Shown here piece after piece: positions 9,247 to 17,692 of a DNA stretch of 22,500 nucleotides (positions are counted from its first letter, which is position 1; every line of letters starts with the position of its first letter). Both the position numbers and the translations under genes were made by a program. Source of the stretch: Owenia fusiformis (Eukaryota > Annelida > Polychaeta > Sabellida > Oweniidae). The stretch spans positions 1-22,500 of the forward strand of contig CAIIXF020000098.1 in the NCBI GenBank assembly GCA_903813345.2. Direction: 5' to 3'. Under the pieces are notes generated by a model that had not been told where the DNA came from, did not search any database, and saw only the letters and a program-made list of their open reading frames with translations.

Positions 9247-9420
9247 GCACTCAGGTGGGTGCAAAAACTCTCATTTTCACAATTTAGACAAAAATTGGTG
9301 AGATATGCCAATGATTTTTTTCATTTTTATGTGGGTGAAAACTGAATTTCAGGTGGGTGCAAGCATATTTTCAGGTGGTTGCTGCGCCCATCTTGCTTTA
9401 TGCTGGGGAGATCACTGCCA
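9247..9420. repeat. Dispersed repeat, copy 2
   Basis: Same orientation as the copy at 7149-7322, with alignable blocks CTCATTTTCACAATT, GTGGGTG, TTTCAGGTGGGTGCAAGC and the end GCTTTATGCTGGGGAGATCA. A fragment of the same end (AATGCTGGGAAGATCACTGA) lies just upstream near 9187, as if one copy had been inserted next to, or within, an older one. Confidence 0.6.
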
Positions 9421-9965
9421 GTTGCATCTAATTAAATGAACCTATTGACATATTGATTGTGATTTAACATTAAAATTGTGACACTTAAAAGAGTAAATGA
9501 ATTTTTAATCTTTAAAGGTTTTTCAACATTGTGTAAATGGGGATTTAGCTTGAGCTTTTTCAGATGATTTAATTGAAGCTAGCTATATTGATAGAAAATA
9601 ACATATAGAATTCAAAGAACTTATAACTGATACTCTTCGTTATTAATGAGTGGAATTAAGTAATTTGCAACTTTACTCTGTTACTGTTTGTAATGGCCGA
9701 TTTTTTAAGGCACTTTTTTATTTAATTTTGCACCACTGTAATAATACTGTCACCACCCATTAATTTTCATTCAAAATTTAACCGCTCACTTTTGAAAAAT
9801 TAGGGAGAACACTGAATATGCTATTAAATAGAAGAAACTGTGGTCTTTAATTAATGGTTACAAATGCAGATCAATTAAAAACATGACTTAAAATAACATG
9901 ACTTTATAAAAAAATCAACATCACATTTAACAGCTCTCTCCATTTTTTAGTTTTAAAAGATGTAC
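9421..9965. other. Intron-like stretch without recognisable features
   Basis: AT-rich, no open frame of note. A short segment near 9787-9820 (TTTTGAAAAATTAGGGAGAA) faintly resembles the end of the dispersed repeat at 9187. Confidence 0.35.
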
Positions 9966-10011
9966 TGAATAGTGTTGAGTTGCCAAGCTGAGAACATCTT
10001 CCCAAAAATCT
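9966..10011 (-). pseudogene. Short spectrin-repeat exon candidate
   Basis: Forty-six bases read DFWEDVLSLATQHYS after one base completes the codon begun in the 10185-10246 exon. It ends in phase 0, exactly what the 8521-8645 exon needs. The joined peptide LATQHYS|TASREMIVYG has helix character. The acceptor (AAGGTTGCAG) lacks a strong pyrimidine tract and the donor (TCA|GTACAT) is moderate, so support rests mainly on frame and phase. Confidence 0.45.
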
Positions 10012-10184
10012 CTGCAACCTTATGCAGTCATCATTTCCATATCATCATTGCACACAAATATCTTTCTAACAATACATTCAAAAGAAAGGTGGACACATCA
10101 AGGACTAAGGCACACCCAAAGAGTACATTAAATCAACATAAAATGTAGGAAAATTCAGAATGAATATATATTTTTAATACTCAC

Positions 10185-10246
10185 ATAATAGTACATTTCC
10201 TCTTCTTAAACACCGGGACATCGCATCTCAGACATACATTCATCTT
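10185..10246 (-). pseudogene. Exon candidate upstream of the spectrin-repeat exons
   Basis: The splice sites are strong: acceptor TTTTGTACTTTCAG, donor TTAT|GTGAGTATT. In phase 0 the 62 bp read KMNVCLRCDVPVFKKRKCTI and leave two bases that join the next exon in phase. The peptide has a CxxC pair but no clear spectrin pattern. Another frame (EDECMSEMRCPGV, then stop) looks helical and acidic, so the exon may itself be frameshifted. Membership in the gene is plausible, not proven. Confidence 0.4.
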
Positions 10247-10529
10247 CTGAAAGTACAAAATGGGGTTCATAATTTAGATCTAAAACATTTGAGCAGCTCT
10301 TGCTAAGTTTGAGTATGTATGCTTGGTATTTTGATGCAATCCTCAATGGATTCACATGTTTCTCTCTATTAATCAATTCATTTGTTGAAATTAACAGATC
10401 TCTAAAACACTCAAATTATTATACTAGATTCCTCTTTTAAACTCAAAAAGTAGAAAACAGCAATTGTGAATAATTCCAAATGAAGTAGGATTATTTCAAT
10501 CAATATTCCAACATATGAACTCTCACATA
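10247..10529. other. AT-rich stretch without recognisable features
   Basis: I see no exon, repeat or RNA gene. It is upstream (minus sense) of the 10185-10246 exon candidate. Confidence 0.4.
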
Positions 10530-10702
10530 GAGAGACTGATTGAGAGAGTGAATGAGTTACTGAACTTCTGATTGAGAGTGAGATAATGACTAAGGAAGTA
10601 AGTGACTTACTAAGTGACTGAGTAAGTGGCTTGCTGGCTGGCTTGCTGGGTGGCTGGATGGCTGGCTTGCTGGGTGGCTGGCTTGCTGGGTGGCTGGCTG
10701 AT
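10530..10702. repeat. Degenerate tetranucleotide low-complexity block
   Basis: The left half is a decayed GACT/GAGT-type repeat (ACTGATTGAGAGAGTGAATG and similar). From about 10626 it becomes regular, with GGCTGGCTTGCTGGGTGGCT-type units repeated three to four times. It looks like an aged microsatellite with a younger, expanded right half. Confidence 0.7.
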
Positions 10703-11029
10703 CAACTCCACATTATGGAGATAAGCTTAAACATAAGTTAAGACGTAAGTTAAGACAAGAGATCTCTAAGGGAACTCGACAATACTGATTCTGATTGACA
10801 TTTTTACTTGAATTTGTGGACAGCCCGTCCGTGGTCCCGTCCCCAAAAATAAGAAATCAGGAGACAATTGTGCAATAATATTTGGAAAAGTATATTGATA
10901 TTGTACATGAATGACATTTGGATATTTCAGATTATTTAGTTTTTTTGTGCAATAACCCTGTGCCCTCTTATAATGAATTTCAGCCATGTTACAATGTATC
11001 TTTTTGAAAATACTATGGCAGAGAAGCAC
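10703..11029. other. Stretch without a supported gene
   Basis: A minus-strand frame of 87 codons (10766-11029) is open. It has no recognisable domain, no splice-site support and unremarkable composition, so I do not call it a gene. A tandem pair AAGTTAAGACGTAAGTTAAG lies near 10736. Confidence 0.35.
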
Positions 11030-12380
11030 ACATGCTATCTATTGCAAGACTTATGCCTAGTATAACCGTGACAATGCTATATTATATTGCAAGGCCTGTC
11101 ATGACTGTGGTAATGTTTAAGCCTGATATGACAGTCGCAATGGTTGCAAGGCCTGTCACGACCGTGGTAATGTTAAAGCACAATATGACTGTGACAATGG
11201 TTATATTAAATAGCATTTAGTAGCATTGCAAATTTCATAGAATGATTAACTACCTTAAATATGTGAATCTAGACTTCTATACATGAACATGGTACTCAAG
11301 TACATTGATACATAAAATTTTAGAATCATTTAACTCATAATTCATTTCCGAACACTATAATTCTAATCTCATTCAAGAACGAGAAACATTGTCACAGTCA
11401 TATCAGGCCTTATTTATAATAAAGCACTGTCGCGGTCATATCAGGGTTTAACATTACCACGGTCATGACACTGGCCTAGCAATATAATATTACATTGTCA
11501 AGGTTATACCAGGCTTTCACGATAACACTACCACGGTCATGGCAGGATCATTGTGCAACATAAAAACACATGCTATCTATTGCAAGACTTATGCCTGGCA
11601 CAACCGTCGACATGTTATTAAGTGTTTTTAGGTTTCGCAAGGATCCTGCCATGACCGTGGTATTGTTATCGTGAAAGCCTGGTATAACCGTGCCAATGCT
11701 ATATTATATTGCAAGGCCTGTCATGACCGTGGTAATGTTAAAGCCTGATATAACTGTGACAATGTTCACGTTCTTGAATGAGATTAGAATTATAGTTTGT
11801 GGAAATGAATTATGAGTTAAAGTAGTAGTAGTATCCTAGATTTACATATTTAAGGTAGATAAATGATGACGTTTTCGATTACAGTATTCTCATGCTACTA
11901 AATGTCACTAATATAACCATTGTCACGGTCATATTGTGCTTTAACATTACCACAGTCATGACAGGCCTTGCAACCATTGTCATGGTCATATCAGGCTTTA
12001 ACATTATGATGGTCATGACAGGCCTTGTAACCATTGTCACCGTCATATCAGGCTTTAACATTACCACGGTCATGTCAGGCCTTGCAATATAGTATAGTAT
12101 TGTCACGGTCATATCAGGCTTTAACATTACCACGGTCATGACAGACCATGCGATATAATATAGCATTGTCACTGTTTTACCAGGCTATCACGATAACACT
12201 TCCACGGTCATGGCAGGATCCTTGCGAAACATAAAATTACTTAATAACATGGTGACGGTTGTGCCAGGCATAGGTCTTGCAACAGATAGGGTCTCCATAA
12301 AAATACTTGATAACATGGTGACGATTGTGCCAGTCATACATGTAAGTCTTGTAGATAGGGTCTCGAGAAGCATCAACATA
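11030..12380. mobile_element. Nested palindrome of 57-bp repeats (Foldback-like element)
   Basis: The region is built from a unit of about 57 bp made of two half-units, each with a core like ATGACCGTGGTAATG or ATGACCGTGACAATG, spaced alternately 27 and 30 bp. Units point right at 11040-11210 and 11640-11765, and left at 11385-11540 and 11895-12230. Inner arms 11329-11569 and 11622-11822 are inverted copies around a ~52-bp loop. Outer arms 11030-11276 and 11833-12300 also pair (for example CTACCTTAAATATGTGAATC against GATTTACATATTTAAGGTAG). Long inverted repeats made of internal tandem repeats are the hallmark of Foldback-type transposons. There is no transposase. Open frames on both strands (MTVVMLKPDMTVTMV repeats) follow from the unit length. 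Confidence 0.75.
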
Positions 12381-12571
12381 TAAGAGGCCACACACTTTAT
12401 TAGCCAAACTAGAACTAATTCAAGATAAACGAAAGTCATTTATGTACAATAGGAATATATTTTCCATATATTTTTGCATAATGATATTTTAATTTCTTTT
12501 TTTAGGTTTAACTGACGCAGTGAAATTTTTTGAAAATCAAAATCAATGGGCGATAATTCATCATACTCACT
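12381..12571. other. AT-rich stretch without recognisable features
   Basis: Nothing supported; T-rich near 12490-12535. Confidence 0.35.
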
Positions 12572-12778
12572 TTACGGGAAAATTACAAGTTTTATGTTGA
12601 ATTTATAAGAAAAAATCATTACCCTGTTTGATCCTCGCTTAGTCTTGTTCACTTTGAGCAACTTCTTACCTTCAGATCGGCTATATTGATTACAAACTAA
12701 CGGTACAAAACTTCCAGAAAGATATTTCGGCAAAATAGCACTGGTTAAGAGCGCTTTGATTGGTTGGATTTGTAGCAC
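12572..12778 (-). other. Weak candidate 5' exon
   Basis: A minus-strand frame starts at ATG 12778 (MLQIQPIKALLTSAILPKYL, then SGSFVPLVCNQYSRSEGKKL and more). It meets a donor G|GTAATG at 12623 in phase 0, which is compatible with the 10185-10246 exon. A stronger donor, GAAG|GTAAGAAG, lies inside it and would give phase 1. The first codons overlap the degenerate repeat at 12738-12835. CCAAT-type boxes (ACCAATCA, CCAACCGAT on the minus strand) lie just upstream or at the start. This could be the first exon of the downstream gene, an unrelated one, or chance. Confidence 0.2.
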
Positions 12779-12912
12779 GGGTTAGGAGCGCCTCTATCGG
12801 TTGGACTTCGAACTAAATTCCAGCACGGGTGTGAAAGCCCAACTGTTCTGGGCTACCCAAGTGTTCTGTCTCTTGCCCAACTGTTCTGACAACCTAAGTG
12901 TTCCGAGTTCAC
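12738..12912. repeat. Two short degenerate tandem repeats
   Basis: 12738-12835 has two units of the type GCACGGGTTAGGAGCGCCTC plus GGTTGGA, and a third partial GCACGGGTGTG. It shares AAAATAGCACTGGTT with the inverse of the 828-1135 family. 12838-12912 has two 38-bp units starting CCCAACTGTTCTG and containing CCAAGTGTTCTG. Inverted relatives of this second type (AATACTTGGGT) occur at 14227 and 14267, next to the first telomeric tract. Confidence 0.55.
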
Positions 12913-13206
12913 ATATTTTATAATATCTTAAAATTCACAAGAGAGGGTGCCAAAAGTTAAAAGTGCCACACGATGAAGAAAGAGAGCCAGAAAATGTCGA
13001 AAAATTGTCCATTAGTAGAAATACGCACCCATTTTTTCAAAAGGCCAATTTTCCTGAACAAGTTGAGACATACTTAGTATTCCTGAAACTGAGACCCAGT
13101 CTACATATATCGATATATTCTGTCCAAATATCCTATTGCTCAGGAGTGTTCCATGGTGCAAAGGTCGAACACCCGGGGATTTGACACTCCTCAATGGGTG
13201 CCCTGT
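12913..13206. other. Stretch without a supported gene
   Basis: Open frames exist on both strands (12963-13184 plus, 13012-13221 minus), overlapping each other, with no domain or splice support. A small inverted pair GGAGTGTT/GACACTCC frames 13143-13190. Confidence 0.35.
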
Positions 13207-13208
13207 TA

Positions 13209-14063
13209 CACTCCCCTCCATAAGTTTGGCAACCTTAGCTCCCCCATTGAACTACGTGTTAAAAGCCTCTTTACCTTTGAATTAACCTACCATGAAAATA
13301 CTTATACTATTAACGGAAACGTAATTTGACTTTGTTTCCAATAACTCAACATTTTCTCAATTTTTTCCCTCAATTACAATAAGTTGAAAATTGATGATAA
13401 ATTTGATGAATTTTTGAAAATCGACATTCCCATGTTAACCAATGGGAAATGACAGGTTTGCCGCAAGTCATATGACAGAATATCCATCCATCCGAGTCCT
13501 TGCAAAAAATACGAATAAGGCAGGCAATTGAATTTGTTAACTTTATTTAACAAAAAATTGATATGTTTCTTCAGGTTCAACAAAGTTATAGGGCTTTAAA
13601 GTCAAAATAGTTTTTCAATAAACCTTTCCCAACTCAGGAGGCGAAAAATTATTTTCAAAAATGACTTTGAAGCGCTGTAACTTTAGTATTCATCAAATAA
13701 ACTAAACACTTAGTGTACAAAAAAGTTAGACAATTCAATTTTCTATATAAATTTTTTTTGCTGAATCTTTTACTGAAAATATATCCTGATTTCTGATTTG
13801 CCCGAACCCTCCATTTCCCATTGAATAACATGGGAATGACGATTTTCAAAAATTCATTAAATTTATCATCAATTTTCGACCTATTCTGATTGAGGAAAAA
13901 ATTGAGAAATTTTGGAGGTATTGAAAATAAGGTCAAGTTACGTTTCCATTAATATTATAAGTTATCTCATCGCCGGTTAAGTAAATAAAAATTCAAACGT
14001 AAAGAGGCTTTAACACGTAGTTCAATGGGGGAGCTAAGGTTGCCAAACTTATGGAGGGGAGTG
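13209..14063. mobile_element. 855-bp foldback MITE with TA target duplication
   Basis: The ends are perfect inverted repeats starting CACTCCCCTCCATAAGTTTG, flanked by TA on both sides (13207-13208 and 14064-14065). Pairing continues inward through GGCAACCTTAGCTCCCCCAT, AAAGAGGC, GAAAATTGATGATAAATTTG and CATTTCCCATTG blocks. It reaches almost to the centre near 13636, so each arm is about 400 bp. TA duplication suggests mobilisation by a Tc1/mariner-type transposase. Minus-strand frames at 13374-13583 and 13655-13936 are mirror products of the arms, not genes. Confidence 0.9.
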
Positions 14064-14065
14064 TA

Positions 14066-14272
14066 GTTATATATAAAAAAAGGAAAATCTTTTGTGCACG
14101 AGACAGCCACATTATAAGTGATTTGATTAACTTAATTTCAACAGTCATCTCTGTAGAAATCTAAAATTGGATTAGAAATTGAAAAATCATCATATCGAGT
14201 GTATTTGCTAAAATAAGTAAACCTAGAATACTTGGGTCAATTCAGAATATTTCGGCAGGAGTCGGAATACTT
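14066..14272. other. Junction zone before the first telomeric tract
   Basis: AT-rich sequence ending in two copies of AATACTTGGGT (14227 and 14267) with a diverged copy between them. The second copy runs straight into TTAGGG repeats, with GGGTTAGGG formed by the overlap. Confidence 0.5.
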
Positions 14273-14369
14273 GGGTTAGGGTTAGGGTTAGGGTTAGGGT
14301 TAGGGTTAGGGTTAGGGTTAGGGTTAGGGTTAGGGTTAGGGTTAGGGTTAGGGTTAGGGTTAGGGTTAG
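14273..14369 (+). repeat. Interstitial TTAGGG tract 1
   Basis: About 16 perfect TTAGGG units in the same orientation as the chromosome end. It begins at the sequence ACTTGGGTTAGGG and ends at TTAGAGTTATACAGG, the start of block A1. Confidence 0.95.
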
Positions 14370-14992
14370 AGTTATACAGGAGCTACTGGGTAATCAGTGG
14401 GGCTATAATTTTAAATTTGGTCTTAAATGATGCTTATAGGTTGTTTGTCAACATTTCTGCCCAGAATGAAATTATAGCCTGATGACGTCAAAAGTTATGA
14501 CGTCATTTCCGGTTTCGACCAAACATTTTATTTTGCGTATTTTTTCAAAATCTTATTTTTGTTTTTGCCTATTTTGAGGTCACTGATTATGAATCTGAAA
14601 ACCGTTTGTCGATCCAACTTTTAGTTTTTGAGATATAGGTGGGGGGCTGGACTTAGAAAATTTTTCGACATTTTTTTTCAATTTTATTTTTTTTAATTTT
14701 TTTTATATTTTTTTTCCAACGTAACATTACACCCTGATTCAATATCACTTGACCGAATTTAAATCCGACTATTACTTAACGAAATATAATTTTTTAAAGT
14801 TCAGAATATTAACACATGGATTCAATGGGGAATTCCCCTATTATCGCCCACTTGTTTTTAGGTATTAGGGTTAGGGTTAGAGTTATACAGGAACTACTTG
14901 ATGATCAGTGGGGCTATAATTTTAAATTTGGTCTTATATGATGCCTATGGGTTGTTTGTCAACATTTCTGCCCAGAATGAAATTATAGACTG
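14370..14992 (+). repeat. Subtelomeric block A, copy 1
   Basis: About 620 bp with no coding frame. It begins and ends with related ~115-bp modules (GTTATACAGGAGCTACTGGG at 14371; GTTATACAGGAACTACTTGA at 14883). The second is again preceded by TTAGGGTTAGGGTTAGA. Each module contains inverted ends GGCTATAATTT...AAATTATAG. Two CRE palindromes TGACGTCA lie at about 14483 and 14499. The middle part shares ~170 bp with block B (from TTTCGACCAAA through CACTGATTATGAATCT to GAGATATAGG). A T-rich stretch follows at 14665-14720. Confidence 0.9.
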
Positions 14993-15100
14993 GGTTAGGG
15001 TTAGGGGTTAGGGTTAGGGGTTAGGGGTTAGGGTTAGGGGTTAGGGTTAGGGTTAGGGTTAGGGTTAGGGTTAGGGTTAGGGTTAGGGTTAGGATTAGGG
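14993..15100 (+). repeat. Degenerate telomeric tract
   Basis: TTAGGG units mixed with TTAGGGG variants on the left, regular on the right, ending GGATTAGGG. An identical tract recurs 2025 bp to the right. Confidence 0.92.
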
Positions 15101-15553
15101 CCCAACTACCACGAACGTGGCCGGTCTATAATTTTGAATTTTTCACAAAAGTTGAATATGAGTCCTAGGAGTAAGAATCCACTAGGCACTCAATTATAGA
15201 CCGGTACCGGAAGTAGCTATGACGTCATTTCTAGTTTCGACCAAAAATTTTATTTTGCGTATTTTTTCAAAATCTTTTTTTGTTTTTGCCTATTTTGAGG
15301 TCACTGATTATGAATCTAAAAACCGTTTGTCGATGCAACTTTTAGTTTTTGAGATATAGGGTGGGGGTTGGACTAAGAAAATTTTTTAAAAATTATTTTT
15401 TTAGGGTTAGGATTAGGGCTCAACTTATCCGAACATGGCCGGTCTATAATTCTGAATTTTTCAAAAAAGTTGCATAAGAGTCCCAGGAGTAAGAATCCAC
15501 TAGGGGTTCAATTATAGACCGGTACCGGAAGTAGCTATGATGTCACATCCGGT
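15101..15553 (+). repeat. Subtelomeric block B, copy 1
   Basis: 453 bp, non-coding. Two hairpin modules bracket a core: GGCCGGTCTATAATTTTGAA...CAATTATAGACCGGTACCGG at 15119-15208 and a diverged copy at 15439-15527. The first is followed by TATGACGTCATTTC, the second by TATGATGTCACATCC. The core is the ~170 bp shared with block A. The second module is preceded by a short TTAGGGTTAGGATTAGGG (15401-15418). So each module begins at telomere-like sequence. Confidence 0.92.
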
Positions 15554-15667
15554 TTAGGGTTAGGGTTAGGGTTAGGGTTAGGGTTAGGGTTAGGGTTAGG
15601 GTTAGGGTTAGGGTTAGGGTTAGGGTTAGGGTTAGGGTTAGGGTTAGGGTTAGGGTTAGGATTAGGG
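15554..15667 (+). repeat. Interstitial TTAGGG tract
   Basis: Perfect TTAGGG units closing with GGATTAGGG in front of block B2. The same length recurs between B3 and B4. Confidence 0.95.
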
Positions 15668-16120
15668 CCCAACTACCACGAACGTGGCCGGTCTATAATT
15701 TTGAATTTTTCACAAAAGTTGAATATGAGTCCTAGGAGTAAGAATCCACTAGGCACTCAATTATAGACCGGTACCGGAAGTAGCTATGACGTCATTTCTA
15801 GTTTCGACCAAAAATTTTATTTTGCGTATTTTTTCAAAATCTTTTTTTGTTTTTGCCTATTTTGAGGTCACTGATTATGAATCTAAAAACCGTTTGTCGA
15901 TGCAACTTTTAGTTTTTGAGATATAGGGTGGGGGTTGGACTAAGAAAATTTTTTAAAAATTATTTTTTTAGGGTTAGGATTAGGGCTCAACTTATCCGAA
16001 CATGGCCGGTCTATAATTCTGAATTTTTCAAAAAAGTTGCATAAGAGTCCCAGGAGTAAGAATCCACTAGGGGTTCAATTATAGACCGGTACCGGAAGTA
16101 GCTATGATGTCACATCCGGT
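15668..16120 (+). repeat. Subtelomeric block B, copy 2
   Basis: Repeats copy 1 at an offset of 567 bp with no difference that I can see by eye, including both hairpin modules, the CRE-like site and the internal short telomeric stretch. Confidence 0.95.
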
Positions 16121-16394
16121 TTAGGGTTAGGGTTAGGGTTAGGGTTAGGGTTAGGGTTAGGGTTAGGGTTAGGGTTAGGGTTAGGGTTAGGGTTAGGGTT
16201 AGGGTTAGGGTTAGGGTTAGGGTTAGGGTTAGGGTTAGGGTTAGGGTTAGGGTTGGGGTTAGGGTTAGGGTTAGGGTTAGGGTTAGGGTTAGGGTTAGGG
16301 TTAGGGTTAGGGTTAGGGTTGGGTTAGGGGTTAGGGTTAGGGTTAGGGTTAGGGTTAGGGTTAGGGTTAGGGTTAGGGTTAGGGTTAGGGTTAG
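16121..16394 (+). repeat. Longest interstitial TTAGGG tract (274 bp)
   Basis: Mostly perfect TTAGGG, with single variants TTGGGG near 16253 and TTGGGTTAGGGG near 16319-16330. It is nearly three times as long as tract 1, which precedes A1, so the junction of the two 2025-bp blocks lies in this tract. Confidence 0.95.
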
Positions 16395-17017
16395 AGTTAT
16401 ACAGGAGCTACTGGGTAATCAGTGGGGCTATAATTTTAAATTTGGTCTTAAATGATGCTTATAGGTTGTTTGTCAACATTTCTGCCCAGAATGAAATTAT
16501 AGCCTGATGACGTCAAAAGTTATGACGTCATTTCCGGTTTCGACCAAACATTTTATTTTGCGTATTTTTTCAAAATCTTTTTTTTGTTTTTGCCTATTTT
16601 GAGGTCACTGATTATGAATCTGAAAACCGTTTGTCGATCCAACTTTTAGTTTTTGAGATATAGGTGGGGGGCTGGACTTAGAAAATTTTTCGACATTTTT
16701 TTTCAATTTTATTTTTTTTAATTTTTTTTATATTTTTTTTCCAACGTAACATTACACCCTGATTCAATATCACTTGACCGAATTTAAATCCGACTATTAC
16801 TTAACGAAATATAATTTTTTAAAGTTCAGAATATTAACACATGGATTCAATGGGGAATTCCCCTATTATCGCCCACTTGTTTTTAGGTATTAGGGTTAGG
16901 GTTAGAGTTATACAGGAACTACTTGATGATCAGTGGGGCTATAATTTTAAATTTGGTCTTATATGATGCCTATGGGTTGTTTGTCAACATTTCTGCCCAG
17001 AATGAAATTATAGACTG
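16395..17017 (+). repeat. Subtelomeric block A, copy 2
   Basis: Same as copy 1 at an offset of exactly 2025 bp. One substitution is visible (TCTTATTTTTG near 14561 versus an all-T run near 16586). Confidence 0.95.
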
Positions 17018-17125
17018 GGTTAGGGTTAGGGGTTAGGGTTAGGGGTTAGGGGTTAGGGTTAGGGGTTAGGGTTAGGGTTAGGGTTAGGGTTAGGGTTAGG
17101 GTTAGGGTTAGGGTTAGGATTAGGG
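17018..17125 (+). repeat. Degenerate telomeric tract, second copy
   Basis: Same pattern of TTAGGG and TTAGGGG units as 14993-15100, at the 2025-bp offset. Confidence 0.93.
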
Positions 17126-17578
17126 CCCAACTACCACGAACGTGGCCGGTCTATAATTTTGAATTTTTCACAAAAGTTGAATATGAGTCCTAGGAGTAAG
17201 AATCCACTAGGCACTCAATTATAGACCGGTACCGGAAGTAGCTATGACGTCATTTCTAGTTTCGACCAAAAATTTTATTTTGCGTATTTTTTCAAAATCT
17301 TTTTTTGTTTTTGCCTATTTTGAGGTCACTGATTATGAATCTAAAAACCGTTTGTCGATGCAACTTTTAGTTTTTGAGATATAGGGTGGGGGTTGGACTA
17401 AGAAAATTTTTTAAAAATTATTTTTTTAGGGTTAGGATTAGGGCTCAACTTATCCGAACATGGCCGGTCTATAATTCTGAATTTTTCAAAAAAGTTGCAT
17501 AAGAGTCCCAGGAGTAAGAATCCACTAGGGGTTCAATTATAGACCGGTACCGGAAGTAGCTATGATGTCACATCCGGT
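17126..17578 (+). repeat. Subtelomeric block B, copy 3
   Basis: Matches copy 1 at +2025 bp throughout, including hairpin modules and core. Confidence 0.95.
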
Positions 17579-17692
17579 TTAGGGTTAGGGTTAGGGTTAG
17601 GGTTAGGGTTAGGGTTAGGGTTAGGGTTAGGGTTAGGGTTAGGGTTAGGGTTAGGGTTAGGGTTAGGGTTAGGGTTAGGGTTAGGATTAGGG
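17579..17692 (+). repeat. Interstitial TTAGGG tract
   Basis: Same length and ending (GGATTAGGG) as the tract at 15554-15667. Confidence 0.95.

Larger units (their letters stand above)
5488..10246 (-). pseudogene. Spectrin-repeat protein gene relic (nesprin/SYNE-like?)
   Basis: At least five minus-strand exons with GT/AG borders encode consecutive spectrin-repeat helices: 9966-10011, 8521-8645, 7580-7775, 6114-6258 and 5488-5688. Likely members are 10185-10246 and 7412-7493. Phases join where tested: 10246 exon to 9966 exon to 8521 exon to 7580 exon. The chain shows LDSLSENGWSL, VANLASQIISRFHALL, SLDDLEAKLRS, KLQNVQ and TLESCLLELSLYSDRTDQ. The last resembles the SLExCLLxW-type helix of nesprins, which link nuclear envelope and cytoskeleton. 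Three exons carry a stop or frameshift (7673-7675, about 6181, about 5561), so the locus is probably dead. Neither the actin-binding (CH) end nor the KASH end is visible. A plakin or dystrophin relative is possible. Confidence 0.6.

Noticed and set aside
10766-11029. 87-codon minus-strand frame
   Set aside because: No recognisable motif, no splice sites and no similarity to the spectrin exons nearby.
11032-12172. MTVVMLKPDMTVTM-type repeat proteins
   Set aside because: They are by-products of the 57-bp unit; equally open in mirrored arrays on the other strand.
11030-12250. CRISPR-like array of regularly spaced repeats
   Set aside because: Spacers are not unique, units occur in both directions, and the context is a eukaryotic chromosome end.
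12963-13221. Overlapping frames on both strands upstream of the foldback MITE
   Set aside because: Mutually overlapping, no domain, no splice context.
13374-13936. Two minus-strand frames inside the 855-bp foldback element
   Set aside because: They are AT-rich mirror translations of the two arms; no domain and no family conservation can be shown.
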